From NCBI RefSeq assembly GCF_018873765.1, contig NC_057917.1, positions 52,693,464 to 52,757,463 on the forward strand: DNA of 64,000 bases, read 5' to 3'. This document shows positions 24,326 through 36,995 of this stretch, piece after piece. The translations under genes and the position numbers were made by a program. This DNA is from Telopea speciosissima (lineage: Eukaryota; Streptophyta; Magnoliopsida; Proteales; Proteaceae). The first letter of the stretch is position 1; every line of letters begins with the position of its first letter. Below the pieces are notes generated by a model that worked only from the letters and a program-made list of their open reading frames with translations, was not told the origin of the DNA and ran no database searches.

Positions 24326-24993
24326 CCCTGTTGTCAAACCAATTCCTTCTTCAAACTCTTAACCCGTAAGATTAACAGGAATCAAAATCTTGAGTTTGAT
24401 TCTCTGTTCTTGAAAGTAGAGGAATACAGGAGGAGTTCTAGTCAGGAAGACACAGTTTCTGGTCATTGCAGCAGCATTTTTGCAATAACAACTACAGAGG
24501 AAGAGAAAGAGGAAAACTTGTTGAGAGTGAAGAAATGCTTACCCGAGATAATTCCTTCAGTTGTGAGCTTTATTCATCCAATACTGCAAGAAGTTAGTAC
24601 CGCTGGCCTTCGTTTCGTTATCTTCAACTGGAAGATAACATTAGAACAGAGACAGAGAGAGAGAGATCAGTGGACGAAACTTTGAAGGGTTACCTCCACC
24701 ATCTTTCAGTTTCAACCACACTCCGCCATTGATGAAATTAAATGGCACGTGATGGAACGAAATCTTTGTTTTTCTCTTGAGACAAGATAGGATGTTTCGA
24801 ACCTCTATAAAGGCCCTGTCTATGTCTGATAAAGAGAATACAAAGATCGTAAGCAACTTGTCGACCCATAAATTGTTGAAAGATCATAGCCTAGAGTCTT
24901 TGGGTACACTCAAGGAAATCTCAAATATCAAATTCCAATCCAATGGCTATTGGGTATATTTCAATTCCACTACTTCCATGTACTATAAAACAG
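24326..24993. other. Upstream flank of the WEB/PMI2-like gene
   Basis: No gene is recognised. An antisense open frame (24284-24685 +) overlaps the first exon and has no support. The part near 24326-24690 should hold the 5' leader and promoter of the minus-strand gene; there is a (GA)n tract at 24649-24667. Confidence 0.4.
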
Positions 24994-25005
24994 TGTTGAG
25001 AATTT

Positions 25006-26532
25006 TGCTGAAATAAAATTTGTCAACCTAAGGCTCATAGGGATCTAGGCCTCAGAAAAATCCGAGACCCATAACAAAGCCTTAATTCTTAAAGTGGGAT
25101 GGAGGTTACTGGCTGAACCATCATCTATCTGAGGCACAGGTGCTCAAGGCTAAATATTTCTCCCATCGGTCAATTTTTCATCCTAAGGTTAGATCCAAGA
25201 AGGGATCGTGGACTTGGAATAGTATTGTCAAAACTCTCCCTGTCCTTAAGCATATGGTCTCAAGATGTACAGGAAATGGTAAGACAACTTTTTGTTGATA
25301 TGATCCTTGGATAAAAAGGATACCAAGAGACACAAGTAACCTCTTACCGCAAAGCCTTTCACAGCATTTCAATTTAAATTTTGTTAATAATTTTATGATT
25401 GACATAAATTGGAATAGGACTCTCTTATAGTCTTGCTTTGCTTTTCCTTTTGTTACAAATATTCTCCGCATTAATATTTCCAATCTTGATGATATATAGA
25501 CATGTTCTGTTTCAAAAAATGGAGAGTGCACTACCAAATTGGCTACAAAACAAATTACAACATCTATAATGCCCAATCCTATGATAAGCCAATGGTGGAG
25601 ATATTTTTGGAAACTTAATTTACATCCTCGGTTTAAAATCTTCTTTTGGCGTGTCTTAAATGCACGATTTTCTGTCGGAGAGTCTCTTTCGACATGGATA
25701 CATGTCGAGCCTTCATGTGTATTCTGTGGCTCTCACAACGAATCACTTTGGCATCGTTTTCTATCTTGTGATTGGACTAAGAGAATCTAGGCTTCTGGCC
25801 TGCTTGGATTAAGAACTAAACACATTTCTGCTCCATCGCTCACCTGCCTGTGTGCATCCCTCTTTGGCTTGAAAGCCATGAACAAATAATCTCTGTGTTG
25901 GTTTTGTCCAGTTTTTATAATAACATGTTATTATATCTGGTTTGTAAGAAACAAAGTAATCATGTGTGATTTTAAGGCGGACCCATTATTGGTCATCCAT
26001 AATGTTCTCCGCTGGATTTTTGATCTACAATTAAGTCCACCATCATCTGACCCATCTATTATACCTACACAACACACACCTTGTCCACCTGTTATTTCTG
26101 CTTTAATTGACATCAACATGGAATTCCCTGCTTTGCTGGTCGTAGGAGCTTTTGATCCCGAACTTAGAATACCCAGATGCCCTTTTGATTAATGGACAAA
26201 GAACCATAATAGATGTAGGTCGACTGACATCCCCGGATGAAATAGAAGCAGAGCTCAGTGGCATTATCCAAGGGTGGAAGAGAGCAACTACGGAACATAT
26301 CATCTTAAAAGAGATGTGATGCTGCAACAAAAAACTTTTTGATCTGTTTACCACAAGTCCCTAACCTTAATCCCCTGGAACGTTATAACTGGTTTTTTGG
26401 AACTTGTTGAACTTACTAAGAACTTTAGTACTATGACGTTTAAGTGGTGTGATACTCCCACTTCTATGTACAAATTTCTGTATCCTTCCTAGTTTCTTTA
26501 ATAGATGCCCTCTTTCATCAAAAAAAAAAAAA
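25006..26532 (+). mobile_element. 5'-truncated L1-type LINE with 12-bp target duplication
   Basis: The 3' part of a plant non-LTR retrotransposon. Its reverse-transcriptase C-terminal region is recognisable from KWGWRLLAEP, LKAKYFSH and KKGSWTWNSIVK, followed by a zf-RVT domain in the open frame 25539-25790 (FKIFFWRVLNARFSVGESL, then CVFCGSHNESLWHRFLSC, a Cys/His metal-binding motif). Remnants of the RNase H region follow, then an A-run at 26519-26532. Direct repeats TGTTGAGAATTT at 24994-25005 and 26537-26548 mark the insertion. Several in-frame stops and frameshifts show that it is dead. It carries no endonuclease or complete reverse transcriptase. Confidence 0.88.
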
Positions 26533-26639
26533 CCAATGTTGAGAATTTCATCAAGTTGTCTGTTCTGAGAGCAGCAGCAAGACTAAATTGTTCTCGTCGC
26601 TAATACTGGTCACACTATGATATACATAAAGATAAACCT

Positions 26640-27180
26640 TCAATGGGTGATCGACACGTGGCAAAAAAGGGCTAAGGAAAGGAATTAGGCCAAAGGTGAA
26701 GAGAACCGTTATGAAATGGATTCATTGGCACCCGAGCCTTGACAGGACTCAAACTCCGCACGAAGAGCCAGCTCTCTACTAACAGAGTTGATACGATTCA
26801 GACTCAGCTCGAACAGTAAGAAGATATTCCCTAAATCAAGGGAAGCACAAGCTCCACTTCGCCATGCACAACGAGATAATCGAAACCTAAAAAGGGAAAG
26901 GAAGCTACCTTTCATCAGGACTCTACAACCGCCTTAGCAACTACCCTCTTTTATATAGTAAAGGGAGGCCCAAGGTATGATTGAACAACTTACTACTCTC
27001 TCCATATTCTCTCTTGATATGTTGTGTAGATCTAACTTAGACATCGAAGAGTACCCCCTTGGAGTCTGCTCCAAGTCTCTTTTTTGCGTCCTTCACCTTT
27101 TGCACCACATCATCCATTCAGATATTGACGACATCACACTGGAAGATTGGGAGGGATATGGAGAATTTGCTTTGCAATGA
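26640..27180 (+). mobile_element. LTR-like fragment (Ty3-type fossil)
   Basis: A TTTTATATAGTAAAGGGAGGC box (about 26950) is followed by CTCTCTCCATATTCTCTCTTG, then ACATCGAAGAGTACCCCCTTGGAG and CTCCAAGTCTCTTTTTTGCG, an arrangement common near the 3' half of plant Ty3 LTRs. No internal domain or partner LTR was found, so a solo or partial LTR is likely. Limits are approximate. It is broken and old. Confidence 0.45.
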
Positions 27181-27394
27181 TTATATTTTAGTTTATGGGT
27201 TATGTTTCTATTCCAGAATTAATTTTCAGTACTTTTGTTTTTGGGCTAAATTTTTTGACAAAAAAAAAAAACGTATTTGGTTACACATTGTAATTTCTAT
27301 TAAGAGTCAGAAAAGAAACAGAAATGTGTTTTTATGTACAATAATTTCTGTTTCTGGAACTTCTACAAATTTACAAAAATATCATTGAATACCC

Positions 27395-28300
27395 CAAAAA
27401 AATATGGTGGTGGTGGTGATTGAATTTGCATCAGAGGTGGTGGTAGTAGTGTCAGTTGTTCCCGTCTTATTTCTCCTATTTGTTTCTAGAATAGATAAGT
27501 TCCAAATTAAAGCTTCTTTTGTGTGTGTGTGTGTGTGTTTCTCAACTATTGGTTCGTTCCTACAAACAAAAAAAATGAATCGATAGTATCAAACGTATTT
27601 CTATTCTTTTTTTGCTCTCAGGAAAAAAATACACACACACAACCGAAAGTGTTGTCATGCAGGACTACCCGTAAGCATTAGTGCCAAAATGAAATCCCAC
27701 TCCAATTAGAAAGGGTATCTTTGAAAATACTAAAATGTAAGGGGGTATTTGGAAACCCATAGGGGAACGGGATTATTCTATTCCGGCGCCAATGATTACA
27801 AACAACAAGAAAAAAATTTTCTTGCTCCAATTATGGTGGTGGAGGTGGTGGTGCAGATGGTGGTGGGGTGGTGGACGGTTGAAGTTGCATTGGATGAATT
27901 TTTCCTCCTTATTCTCCCTTTTGTTTCTTGAACAAAAAAGTTCTAAATGAAAGCTTTTTATTTTTTGGTGTCTCTCAACGACTTAGTTCATTCTCAGAAA
28001 CCCAAAAAAAAAAAAAAAAAAAACTATAACAATCGTATTTCTATTCTTTAATTTAATAAAAAAAAAATGTTATCATTCAGGGCCTTTAGTTGTAACGGAC
28101 AAAAATTTCTTACAAACCACGCAGCAAGAGTCGCAGGACTGACTGGTTGTACTCACTGGCACCAAAATGGAATCACACTCCAATAAAAAGGGGTATTTTG
28201 GAAAATGCTAAAATGTAAAGGGGTATTTGGAACCCATAGGGGAAGGAAATTATTGCACTTCGGCGCCTGCAATTATGAGCAGCAGGGAAACAAATTCCCT
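27395..28300. repeat. Diverged tandem duplication, unit about 470 bp
   Basis: Two adjacent copies share the same order of blocks: GGTGGTGG-rich start (27404 and 27836), CTCCTATTTGTTTCT versus CTCCCTTTTGTTTCTTGAAC, an AAGCTTCTTTTGTG-like part, TTTCTATTCTTT, GCAGGACT, CACTCCAATTAGAAAGG versus CACTCCAATAAAAAGG, and CTAAAATGTAAGGGGGTATTTGG with CCCATAGGGGA. Divergence is clearly over 10 percent. There is a (GT)n run at 27522-27538. Function unknown; it may be part of an unnamed transposon. Confidence 0.65.
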
Positions 28301-29316
28301 ATCTTTAAGGTTAAGCCACGCTTTTTTGAAGCAGTGTTTAAAAACCCAAAATCAAGATCCCATTTTCAATCTGATTCCTAGTTCCGTATAGAAGTGGCCT
28401 GAGCCAGATCAGCCAAAATCAAGATCAACCAGATCCAATTTCAAAAAAATCCATGGTTTGAACTTTGAAGTGGCAACTCTAAAAACTTAAACCACAAGTT
28501 AGGGTTAAAAACTCGAAATCAAGGATCCACATTGGCTGGCCAATTCAAAATCGGTCAAGAAGAAACAAAATTGGTCCCATAAAGTAGAGCTCGCTTTCAA
28601 CCAATCTATGAAAAACGGCCTGAGGGATTAATTGGCACATGCGATAGAATGTTTTGCATCGATGAATTCTGGTCATAGGCGCTCTGCAAGAAAAGTTGAT
28701 TGTAGACTAACCTATATAACGGGGCGTCAGCGCCCAATTGTTAGAGTTTTGGTTTTCTTGTTGGGGGTCATGAAACCTTGTCTATGTTGTTCGGGTGATC
28801 ATAGACCATCCTAGGGTCGGACTCCATTCTTTTCTGTCAGGGGAGGCATAATTGTTAGATTGTAAACTGCTCTCAAAGAAGAGGATCAAACAATCTAGAT
28901 CAATCAGAATTGGGATCTGCCTCGACCTATTCCGATCTGAATCAATCAAATTAGCAATTCAATCTCAATTTTTAAACACTAGATGAGACATAGGGAACTT
29001 GGAAGCACTGAGCAACAAGTGATGCTCTAAGTTTATATGTTAACTCTAAATAAATTGTCACAAGTGCCCTTAGATACTATTTCCTGGGATTTGATATGAT
29101 CCATTGACATAACTAGGGCCCATGATCTGAGGATCGGCTAGATTGGTCAATTCGTATTGGTATCGACAAGGGCTGATATCAATTCTTGGTCGATCCTGTA
29201 TCTGTGGATCGGTACAAATCAAGGGTAAAATGGTTAAAAAAAAACATTTTTAAATAAACACAAGGACAAACACATCTGATATGGACCAATCTGGATCAAT
29301 ATTGATTGAGACTAAA
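28301..29316. other. Intergenic, dispersed repeat motifs
   Basis: Contains CAAATCAAGATC/GATCCGATC-type low-complexity repeats at 28350-28560 and 28890-28980, and ATCGGTATC-type motifs at 29130-29310. No gene seen. Confidence 0.45.
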
Positions 29317-30219
29317 GGGTGTCAAATGGTCAGTTCGGCCCAGTTTTGGTGGGACTGAATCGATTTCGGTCTAGGAATGAGTGAGACCAAAACCAAACCG
29401 TTAAGGAACTTCAGTTTTGGTTCGTACGTTTTAGCTTATTTCAATTATTTGTATCAGATTAATACCGATTTAGATTGATTTGTTTTTGGGTTTGAACCAT
29501 AATGAAACTTACATTCTTAACCAAAAGTGAGGAAAGATTCGGTAAAAACACTTTAAATCATCTTTCCCAAGTCAAACAAGTAAACAACCAACTAGGAATA
29601 GAGAAATGGATTTAATATGCTCATGTTATAATTGAGACAAAAAGGAATAAATTGTAAAGAGAAGATAATTAATATTGAAATCATAAATTGTAAGGTAAAG
29701 ATTGATAACTAATATTGAGATCAATGGATAAATAGTGTCACAAATTAATCATCGTTTATCATTGTAAGGGGAAGATAACTAATATTGAACTCAATGGATA
29801 ACTATTAAGTAAGAAGATAATTAATATTGATATCACAAAATGAATCTTATTATCATAGCATTCATTTAAGTGCACAACTAATTTTTATAATAAACAAGAA
29901 AATCAATGGAAACATTGTTACAAATCAATGTCCTATTCATAACCTCATACTCATAGATTTGTAATGATTCCCTTTACAACCAAAAATCTTCTCACTAATA
30001 TTGAAATCAATTCACCTATTCATAAGCTCATATTCAATATTTTTTTATCGATTTCATTTGATACAATGTTTGGTTTGGATATCGGTCGGTTTGGTACAGT
30101 CTGATTTTTAGTCGATCCCATCATACCCCAATCCAAAAACTAGTCTAATAAAGATCGTTTCAGTTTGGTTCAGACTTTTTTCAATCGATTTTAATAGTTC
30201 AAGCTAGGTTTTGACACCC
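29317..30219. mobile_element. hAT-like non-autonomous element, GGGTGTCAAA ends
   Basis: The ends are GGGTGTCAAATGG and GGTTTTGACACCC, an inverted repeat widely seen in plant hAT derivatives. It is inserted in an ATCGGTATC-type repeat; the flanks (TGAGACTA and CGAGACCA) may be a decayed 8-bp duplication. The interior 29640-29840 holds several copies of a GATAACTAATATTGA-like unit. There is no transposase. Confidence 0.65.
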
Positions 30220-30291
30220 CTAATCGAGACCAATACGATAATCCAATACCAATTCCTTTCGAGTTCGAATCTGCTATCCACTTGGGGACCG

Positions 30292-30365
30292 TGGGAACAG
30301 ATCTGAACCCTCCATGGGACGTGGATCCCACAGCCCATGGAGGGTTGGGATCTGTCCCCACTACT
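30292..30365. repeat. Short perfect-type palindrome
   Basis: The left arm GGGAACAGATCTGAACCCTC pairs with the right arm containing GAGGGTTGGGATCTGTCCCC, around a short loop near 30320. It could be a tiny MITE or a hairpin. Flanking duplication is not evident. Confidence 0.6.
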
Positions 30366-31784
30366 CTCCCAACTCATTCCTAAATCCCTGTTAGGGACCG
30401 AGGTTGACCCATTTTCTTTATATTATTTTGGGAGATTTGGATGCAAAGCGATCACTTTTATTGGCTTCATATTCCTTACAGGGGAAAAGAATAGTTTACA
30501 TCATATTAGTCTCTCCCCTTGCTTACCTTTTGCTTTATAGGTCATGGCGTCATATTACGTGTAACTGGTCTAAGACAGGACTTCCAGCGATTTCATACTA
30601 GGGATTCATGTCCGTATGTTTGGAAATTTTTTGTTTTAGTAAGGGTTTGGATTTTGGAATCCAAGTGTTCTATTGCACAACCCTTTGCCCTTGGACAGAT
30701 AATTTTCCGATAGACAACTTGCCAACTTGTGGTCCTTTGGGTTATGTCTGGAACGGAAAAAGAGAGAAAAAAAAAATTAAAAAATTAAAAAAGGAAAAAA
30801 GAATGCTATTTAGGTTCATGCAAAGGAAGAATCATCGTTACAATATATAGCAAACCATTATATACAAGCCTTTCAGAATTATCACACTTATGCAAGTGTC
30901 GAAATACAAGACATCAAACCTCCAACAATTGGGATCGGTATTGATTAACATCAATACCGAATCAACGATACCATATCAATCAGGTATCCATATTAGGCAT
31001 GGCTGATATCGATGCAGATCGATGGATATGCCCAATCTGATACCGATTCCTAAAACCCTACTACTTAAGCCGGCGAACTTGTGACACCCCTTCACTTCTA
31101 TGGTTCTACACAAAAGAAAAAGAAATGTCCGGTATTCTCCACCAACGTTTTTGGGGCCTTATCTACGGAGAGAGAATATCAGCATAATCCCATGCTCACT
31201 CCTAAGCTCAATTTTCAAAAGAAACTTTTGATAAGGAAAGGGCAGAGAAAGATGAGAAACAAAGTTTAAAGCAGCATTTGGACGGCAGCTTTGATAACGT
31301 TAGCATAAGCTAAACAACTTGTTTTAGCCAATCAAAACTTCAAAAGTGGCCGACCCGGCCCGCACATGCTTATCAGTCGATCATGGAGTAGCACCATAAA
31401 TTCAGAATGATTAGATTGATATTATTTTTTAGAATAATAAGAAAAAGAATGCTAATCCATCGCGTGGTTCATGCGCCTAAATGAGGACTGCACAAAATTA
31501 TTGTTGTTGACCTTAATTAATTCTAATGACCTCAACATGACAAAACCAATCCCTTCCTGTCCCCTTCTTTCTAATTCGAATTGAAATGAATTGTGACTGA
31601 TCCTGATTTTAGCCGATTTGACATGATTGATTTTGATCCAAAATCCTAAAATTGCTGAAATTTTCAAATCTAAGGGATAATTTTCTCAATTAATTATGAT
31701 CTAACTTGGATTGAAATCCGCAAAGACAAATCCAATCCCCGATCCCCGATTCCGTGTTTCAAATCTTTGCTGATATGGGGACCT
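30366..31784. other. Intergenic, no gene seen
   Basis: AT-rich sequence with several short open frames (for example 30608-30850 +), none with domains. An ATCGGTATC-type repeat stretch lies at 30925-31060. Confidence 0.45.
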
Positions 31785-31793
31785 ATACCTATT

Positions 31794-32061
31794 GGATTTG
31801 GATCTTCTATGGCCTAGGGTTGATCGGTCATTGTGCTACGCTCCACTCACAGGTTGCCATGTGGAATTCATGCCAATCCAATGGTTGATAGACGACAGCC
31901 TGCCATTTTTGAATTTTGAGTGATAATTTTAAATTTTGAATCGTGCTAGAAAATCGAGCTCGTCTATTAACCACTGGATTGACATGACATCTACATGGTT
32001 GCTTGTGAGTTGAACACAACACGATGACCACTCAACCCCAAGACACAGAGGATCCAAATCC
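31794..32061. mobile_element. Mutator-like MITE with about 100-bp terminal inverted repeats
   Basis: The left arm (31794 to about 31895, starting GGATTTGGATCTTCT) and the right arm (about 31960-32061, ending GAGGATCCAAATCC) are inverted copies for about 100 bp, including CAATGGTTGATAGACGA against TCGTCTATTAACCACTG. Flanks are ATACCTATT (31785-31793) and ATACCTATA (32062-32070), 8 of 9 bases equal, as for a Mutator target duplication. There is no coding frame. Confidence 0.85.
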
Positions 32062-32070
32062 ATACCTATA

Positions 32071-33940
32071 ATAACACTGCTGATTAACCTAAACTTGGGT
32101 TTAGTGGCATTAATCAAGTGGTGATAGTTGTTGTTATTGCTTCCAATCAATCATTTGGCTTGCAATTATTACATATCGACGTGGATGCGATTTTAGTAAA
32201 TGATCGAATCCTATCATACGTTACTGGTGAGTCATATATATATATTATGAAAATAAATAAGAAATGTATATTAATAGGTTCTCCTTTCTTACAAATTAAT
32301 ATAGGACGGCAAACCTCCTTAGTCAAAGCCTTAAAGCCGAAAGCTAACACTGAAATCGAAATGAGATGAAAGCCAGGAGGAATTCTTCTTACAGTAATAG
32401 AAGTAGTGCTGTCTGTGGGGGATCAGCTAGAGACACGAGGTGCTGCGATGGAGTGGTGGAGTCTGCGGTTAGTGCGGGTGTGTTGTGCGTGTGCTGCCCA
32501 TTGGCGGTGGTTTGGTGCTGCGTCAAGCTGCCATGCAGGATCGGTTGGCACTCGGCCCGTCGTGCGGTGGACTACGCCAATTGTTGTGGCTCTGACAGAA
32601 AAATCCTTTCCGCTTCATCTTCGTTTTCGGATATTGATTTCGATTGTCCTTCAAAAGAACAATTGCATCGATGCCCTAAGAATACAGACAAAAGGTCGAA
32701 CACAAGAAAGATAAAGACGAAGAGTGGAAGTGCTAGAGTTCTTATAGATTGATTTTAATTAGTTTCTATTTGAATCTAGAGTGAGTTATTTCCCTGTTCA
32801 GAATTCAGATTATTGGCCCCAAAGATGGAATGATGGAATTTGTATCATATGTTCTTTCTTTCCGAAATTCCATTTCCGGCAGGTCTGCTCAACATATAGA
32901 GATCTCCGGTCTCCTTCCTTTAACTGTATATTACTTTTCTTTGTTTGTTTATTTAGTTGAATCTATTTTAATTTGGTGAATGAAAGAAGAGATTTATCGA
33001 TTGTTCGTCTATTGATTGATGAAGTGATCACGGATTTCGAAAGGGGTTGGATTTTGGAATTGAATTCCCAAGCCCAAAAAGAATATAAATTCCTTTTTTC
33101 TGAAATTTTGAAAGTTCTTGAACAGACGTGATTTGATGATCAGTGACCGGGCTTAGGATACTACGAGGTTAGCACTTTCAAGCACAAGAATAGAATCACC
33201 ACTCACCCGTGGGCCTTGGCAGTATGACTTTACTACCCACAATTTGAATCTATCTCTGATAGGTGGAATTGGTCCCAAAAACTTTAGAATTGATCTCTCA
33301 AATTTGAAAACCCAACAATTCAGTCTCAAAACCAAATTAACCATTTCGGGAATATGGATCTATCACGAAACGGATTTCAATTCAAATCAATTCCGATTTT
33401 GAAACAGTGTGCACAGCCAGACGCAGATCCAATCATTGTTCAATGGAAACTATCAATTACACTCAATTTTATTATTATTATTATTATTATTTTTTTTAAA
33501 TACAGTCAAAATTTAGGTCAAAGTCTAACCTGACCATGATTCAGAGTTTTATTGGTTATGCCTATTATGTGAATGGACACTTGGATTAAGTCATGGCTGC
33601 TTACCTGAAATTACTGACTCGATCAATGATAAGGCTACTGATACTATATTGTTGATTTTTGTCCAAATCTCAATATCTCATATTTTCCTATTTTGTTGGA
33701 GTTAAAAAGAGTTGGTTCATCAATAATGTAATTATTTCCCCCTTGATATATAAATATTTGAAAATGTTAAAAACGACTTTGAGGCATGTCAAATAATGTA
33801 TTTTGTTGTAATAGTATGGAGACATGAATCTTTGTGGGACACATGAATCTTTGTATATATCATATTGATTTTTCTAACTAAGAGTTCTTATCATTTTAAT
33901 TCAGCTAAGCCCAATCTCTGATGGTTTTGAGGAAGATTGA
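32071..33940. other. Intergenic, no recognised gene
   Basis: A relatively GC-rich open frame at 32366-32752 (+) is Cys- and Ser-rich but shows no domain, no signal peptide and no conserved pattern. 32750-33130 is AT-rich and unassigned. (ATT)n at 33471-33491. I do not call a gene here. Confidence 0.4.
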
Positions 33941-33943
33941 ACA

Positions 33944-34530
33944 ATGGATGACTCCATATTACCCCCCCCCCCCCAAATTTCATCTCTAGATATAATTAAT
34001 CATAATGACGAGGTTATTTATTTTACTCAATTACCTATTTTACCTATTCTAGATTTTCCTGTGTTGGTATGTGCATGGCTTGAACCTATAGACATAGGAT
34101 CAGCAGAGTGGGCCTCATGCATTTTGTTAAAGGTCAAATTTGTTTTGATTGCTACAAGAACAATTCCTCGAAAGCATGAATTGGAACCAAAACTTTATGG
34201 TCTTCTTACAAGGTTAGAGCAAGCTGAGAAACTGGCGTTGAAGATGAAAGAAGTTTGGTGCTCTTACAGGATGCTGCCCGGGCTTCTTCCATCTCCATCC
34301 CAATCTTTGTGGCCTTTGGCGATTCTAACCCTCTTTTTGCAGATTGTGGATATTTCTAAAGAAGCTTCCTTTCGATGTTGTCAGAATGATATTTTGTTAT
34401 CTTTTCTCAGGTTCTAGGCTCATAAAGCCCATGTATCTAAGTCTCAATTTGTTTATAAACTCGATGTAAATTTGCCCTCTATTTTAAGTATAATGTTGTA
34501 GCTTTTATAAATAAATAAAAAATAAAAAAA
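33944..34530 (+). mobile_element. LINE 3'-end fragment with RNase H-like remnant
   Basis: The open frame 33944-34417 contains CAWLEPIDIGSAEWASCILL and KHELEPKLYGLLTRLEQAEKL, resembling the spacing of the RNase H (RVT_3) domain at the end of plant LINE ORF2 proteins, where an acidic residue sits in an E-A-x-A-L helix. An A-rich tail follows at 34502-34530. The key Asp of the first strand is not evident. A C-run at 33961-33974 lies near its left limit. The resemblance is weak. Confidence 0.4.
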
Positions 34531-35077
34531 GAGTTTTTATCATTTTATGGGCAAATTACACCTACGGTAACTAATACTTTCAGAAATTAAATCCGGGGTA
34601 CTTCACGTTTGAAATATTTTGTCTAGAATACCTCATATAGGGGTACTTCACATTATTATTATATATTAATATACTATAATATAGTATCCTAGTTCGATCT
34701 AGTTTTGGTTCAAACCAACGGTTCCTATGTTGGAACTAGAATAGAATTGGGATAATACATTTTAGAACTGAATTGGAATTGAATTTATTTGGCTCGATTT
34801 GTTGACTTATTTGGTTCAGTTTCGGTTTGGATTTTCAATTCCGGTTCCAATTTAATACTCTTTAAAGAAACCCACTCCCATACGATCAAACTATACTTTG
34901 TTCTTCAATTCATAACCAACAAGATTCCCAAAATGAGAGGTAAGAATTTTAAGACTCGAATTCCCCAAAATAAAGGAAAATAATTCAGCAAACTCTCACT
35001 AAAAAATAAATCAGCACACGGTGTTTTTTGTCATGTGGAAGGGTGATTTGAAAATTCTAATAGTTAGATGTTTTCCT
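34531..35077. other. Intergenic, no gene seen
   Basis: AT-rich with GGTTC/GAACC-rich part at 34690-34850, resembling degenerate hAT-like sequence. No gene. Confidence 0.4.
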
Positions 35078-35226
35078 TGGTGCAATAGTAAGATTACTCT
35101 AGTGTGCCCTAGTGATTGTGGGTTCAAATAAGAAAACAACCTTTCCGTGAAGTGAGTATAAGGTTGTGTACATTATGACCCTCCCCAGACCTTGTAGTGG
35201 CGGGGTTTTGTGTATTGGGTATTTTT
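35078..35226 (+). mobile_element. Degenerate Au-type SINE
   Basis: Shares with the SINE at 9446 the blocks GGTGCAATAGTAAGATTACTC, GATTGTGGGTTC, AAGGTTGTGTACATTATGACCCT and GTAGTGGCGGGGTTTTGTG, ending GGGTATTTTTTTC. It is more diverged than the two copies near 9.5-10.2 kb, and target repeats are not clear. Confidence 0.75.
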
Positions 35227-36484
35227 TTCTTTTTTTGGATGTTTAGGAAATGATATAGATTGAAGACATGTCAAATTTCTGACTTGGATTCAATGTATCC
35301 TCTCAAATTCAAATATCCTATATTGTGTATGCATAAAATTTAGCTCTTGCCCGGGTTGTAGCTAAGTAGTTGCAACCCATATGTGTCATTAGCTCATTGC
35401 ACAACGTGTACAACTCCTATATTTAATGCTAAATCCACTCTAATAGAAAGATGGATGGCATTCTCTCATCGTAATTCAATTTTTTATTCTTAATGTACCC
35501 TTTAGTTTAAGGTAAAACAAAAATTAAATTATAATTAAAAAATCTCATCTCGTACGTCTCCTCATCTTCTTCTTCTTCTTTATTAAGATTGAAAATTGAT
35601 TTCATTGAATTGATAGCCACACAATTACATCACAATATATAGTGTGGATAGAGTTAGAAAACAACAGAAACTCTTGGATAGAGTCCTAGTATTATCACAT
35701 GTGATCGGCAGCTCTTAGTGATAGAGTCCTAGTTTTATCGTATGTAATTGGCATCTCTTGGTGATAGAGTCCTAGTGTTATCGCATGTGATCGATAACTC
35801 TTAGTGATAGAATTTGATTCTATGTAAACCACATCAGCTCATCAAGATAGAGTCATACTCGGTTAGGCAATGTTAAATAATGTGATTCTCTGATACCATA
35901 TTAAGATTGAAAATTGATTTCATTGAATTGAAAATCACACGATCACATCAGAATATATAGTGTGGATATAGTTACAAAAGAATAGAAACTCTTGGTAGAG
36001 TCCTAGTATTATCACATTTTTTTTCCCGATAATATTAGTATTATCACATGTGATCTGTAGCTCTTAGTGATGGAATCCTAATGTTATCTGTCACACCCCC
36101 ATTTCTAGATAGGAATAAAGCACAGTTAAGATGTGACTAGGATGACACGCGTCATCCCCTTTCGCTACCAGGATCACTGACACAGTGTCCCAATCCACAG
36201 TCAACAGTCAAGGTAAAACATAATAACTACAATTATGGAAAAGGAAAGAAAATTCCATTCAAGATAGAGTAATTACAAGCGGAAGCGATTTGATAGCAAT
36301 TACCATATGTTCAGCTGGCTAGGTGATACAAGTAAAGTTTAACACTGTTTGCTGACTGACCATAACGTAACTACTCAAAAGAATATAAGTATTACAGACA
36401 ATTGTTCATAAAGGGTACAAAGCCCCAAAAAAATCAAAAGAGGGGACAATCCCCAAAATCAACAAGGCCCGTAGGCACAATCAT

Positions 36485-36995
36485 CACAAGGGCATCCGTC
36501 ACCGTGTTCCTCCGACACAACTTTAGGTTCCTCCATGCCGATACCATTATAATCAGTTGACTGGGCCTCGAGACCAGCCAGATAACCACCATCTGCATCA
36601 AGATCTAAAAGAATGTGTACACAAGGGGTTAGCTCCACTGCGCCAGTGAGGGAAAGGGGAATGTATAAACACACAATCACACATAGTCCATGATGAATGT
36701 AATGTTGATAGATTTTTTACCTAACACACAGTCTAAGTAGGGTATATGCTACTGTGTTCCTTCGACACAGCTTCAGGTTCCTCCATGCCGATACCATCAT
36801 AATCAGCTGACTGGACCACGAGACCAGCCAGATAACCACCATCTGCATCAAGATCTAAAAGAATGTGTACATAGGGGGTTAACTCCATTGAGCCAGTGAG
36901 GGGAAGGGGAATGCACAAACACACAATCACATATAGTCCATGATGAATGTAAGTTGATAGATTTTTCACCTAACACACAGTCTAAGTCGAGGTAT
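36485..36995. repeat. Two tandem units of about 255 bp inside the long LTR fossil
   Basis: Copies share TTCAGGTTCCTCCATGCCG-type starts, CAGATAACCACCATCTGCATC, AAGAATGTGTACA and CACAGTCTAAGT, at an offset of about 254 bp. They differ at several positions. Confidence 0.8.

Noticed and set aside
32366-32752. GC-richer Cys/Ser-rich open frame
   Set aside because: No signal peptide, conserved Cys spacing or domain; overlapping frames on the same strand are equally open.
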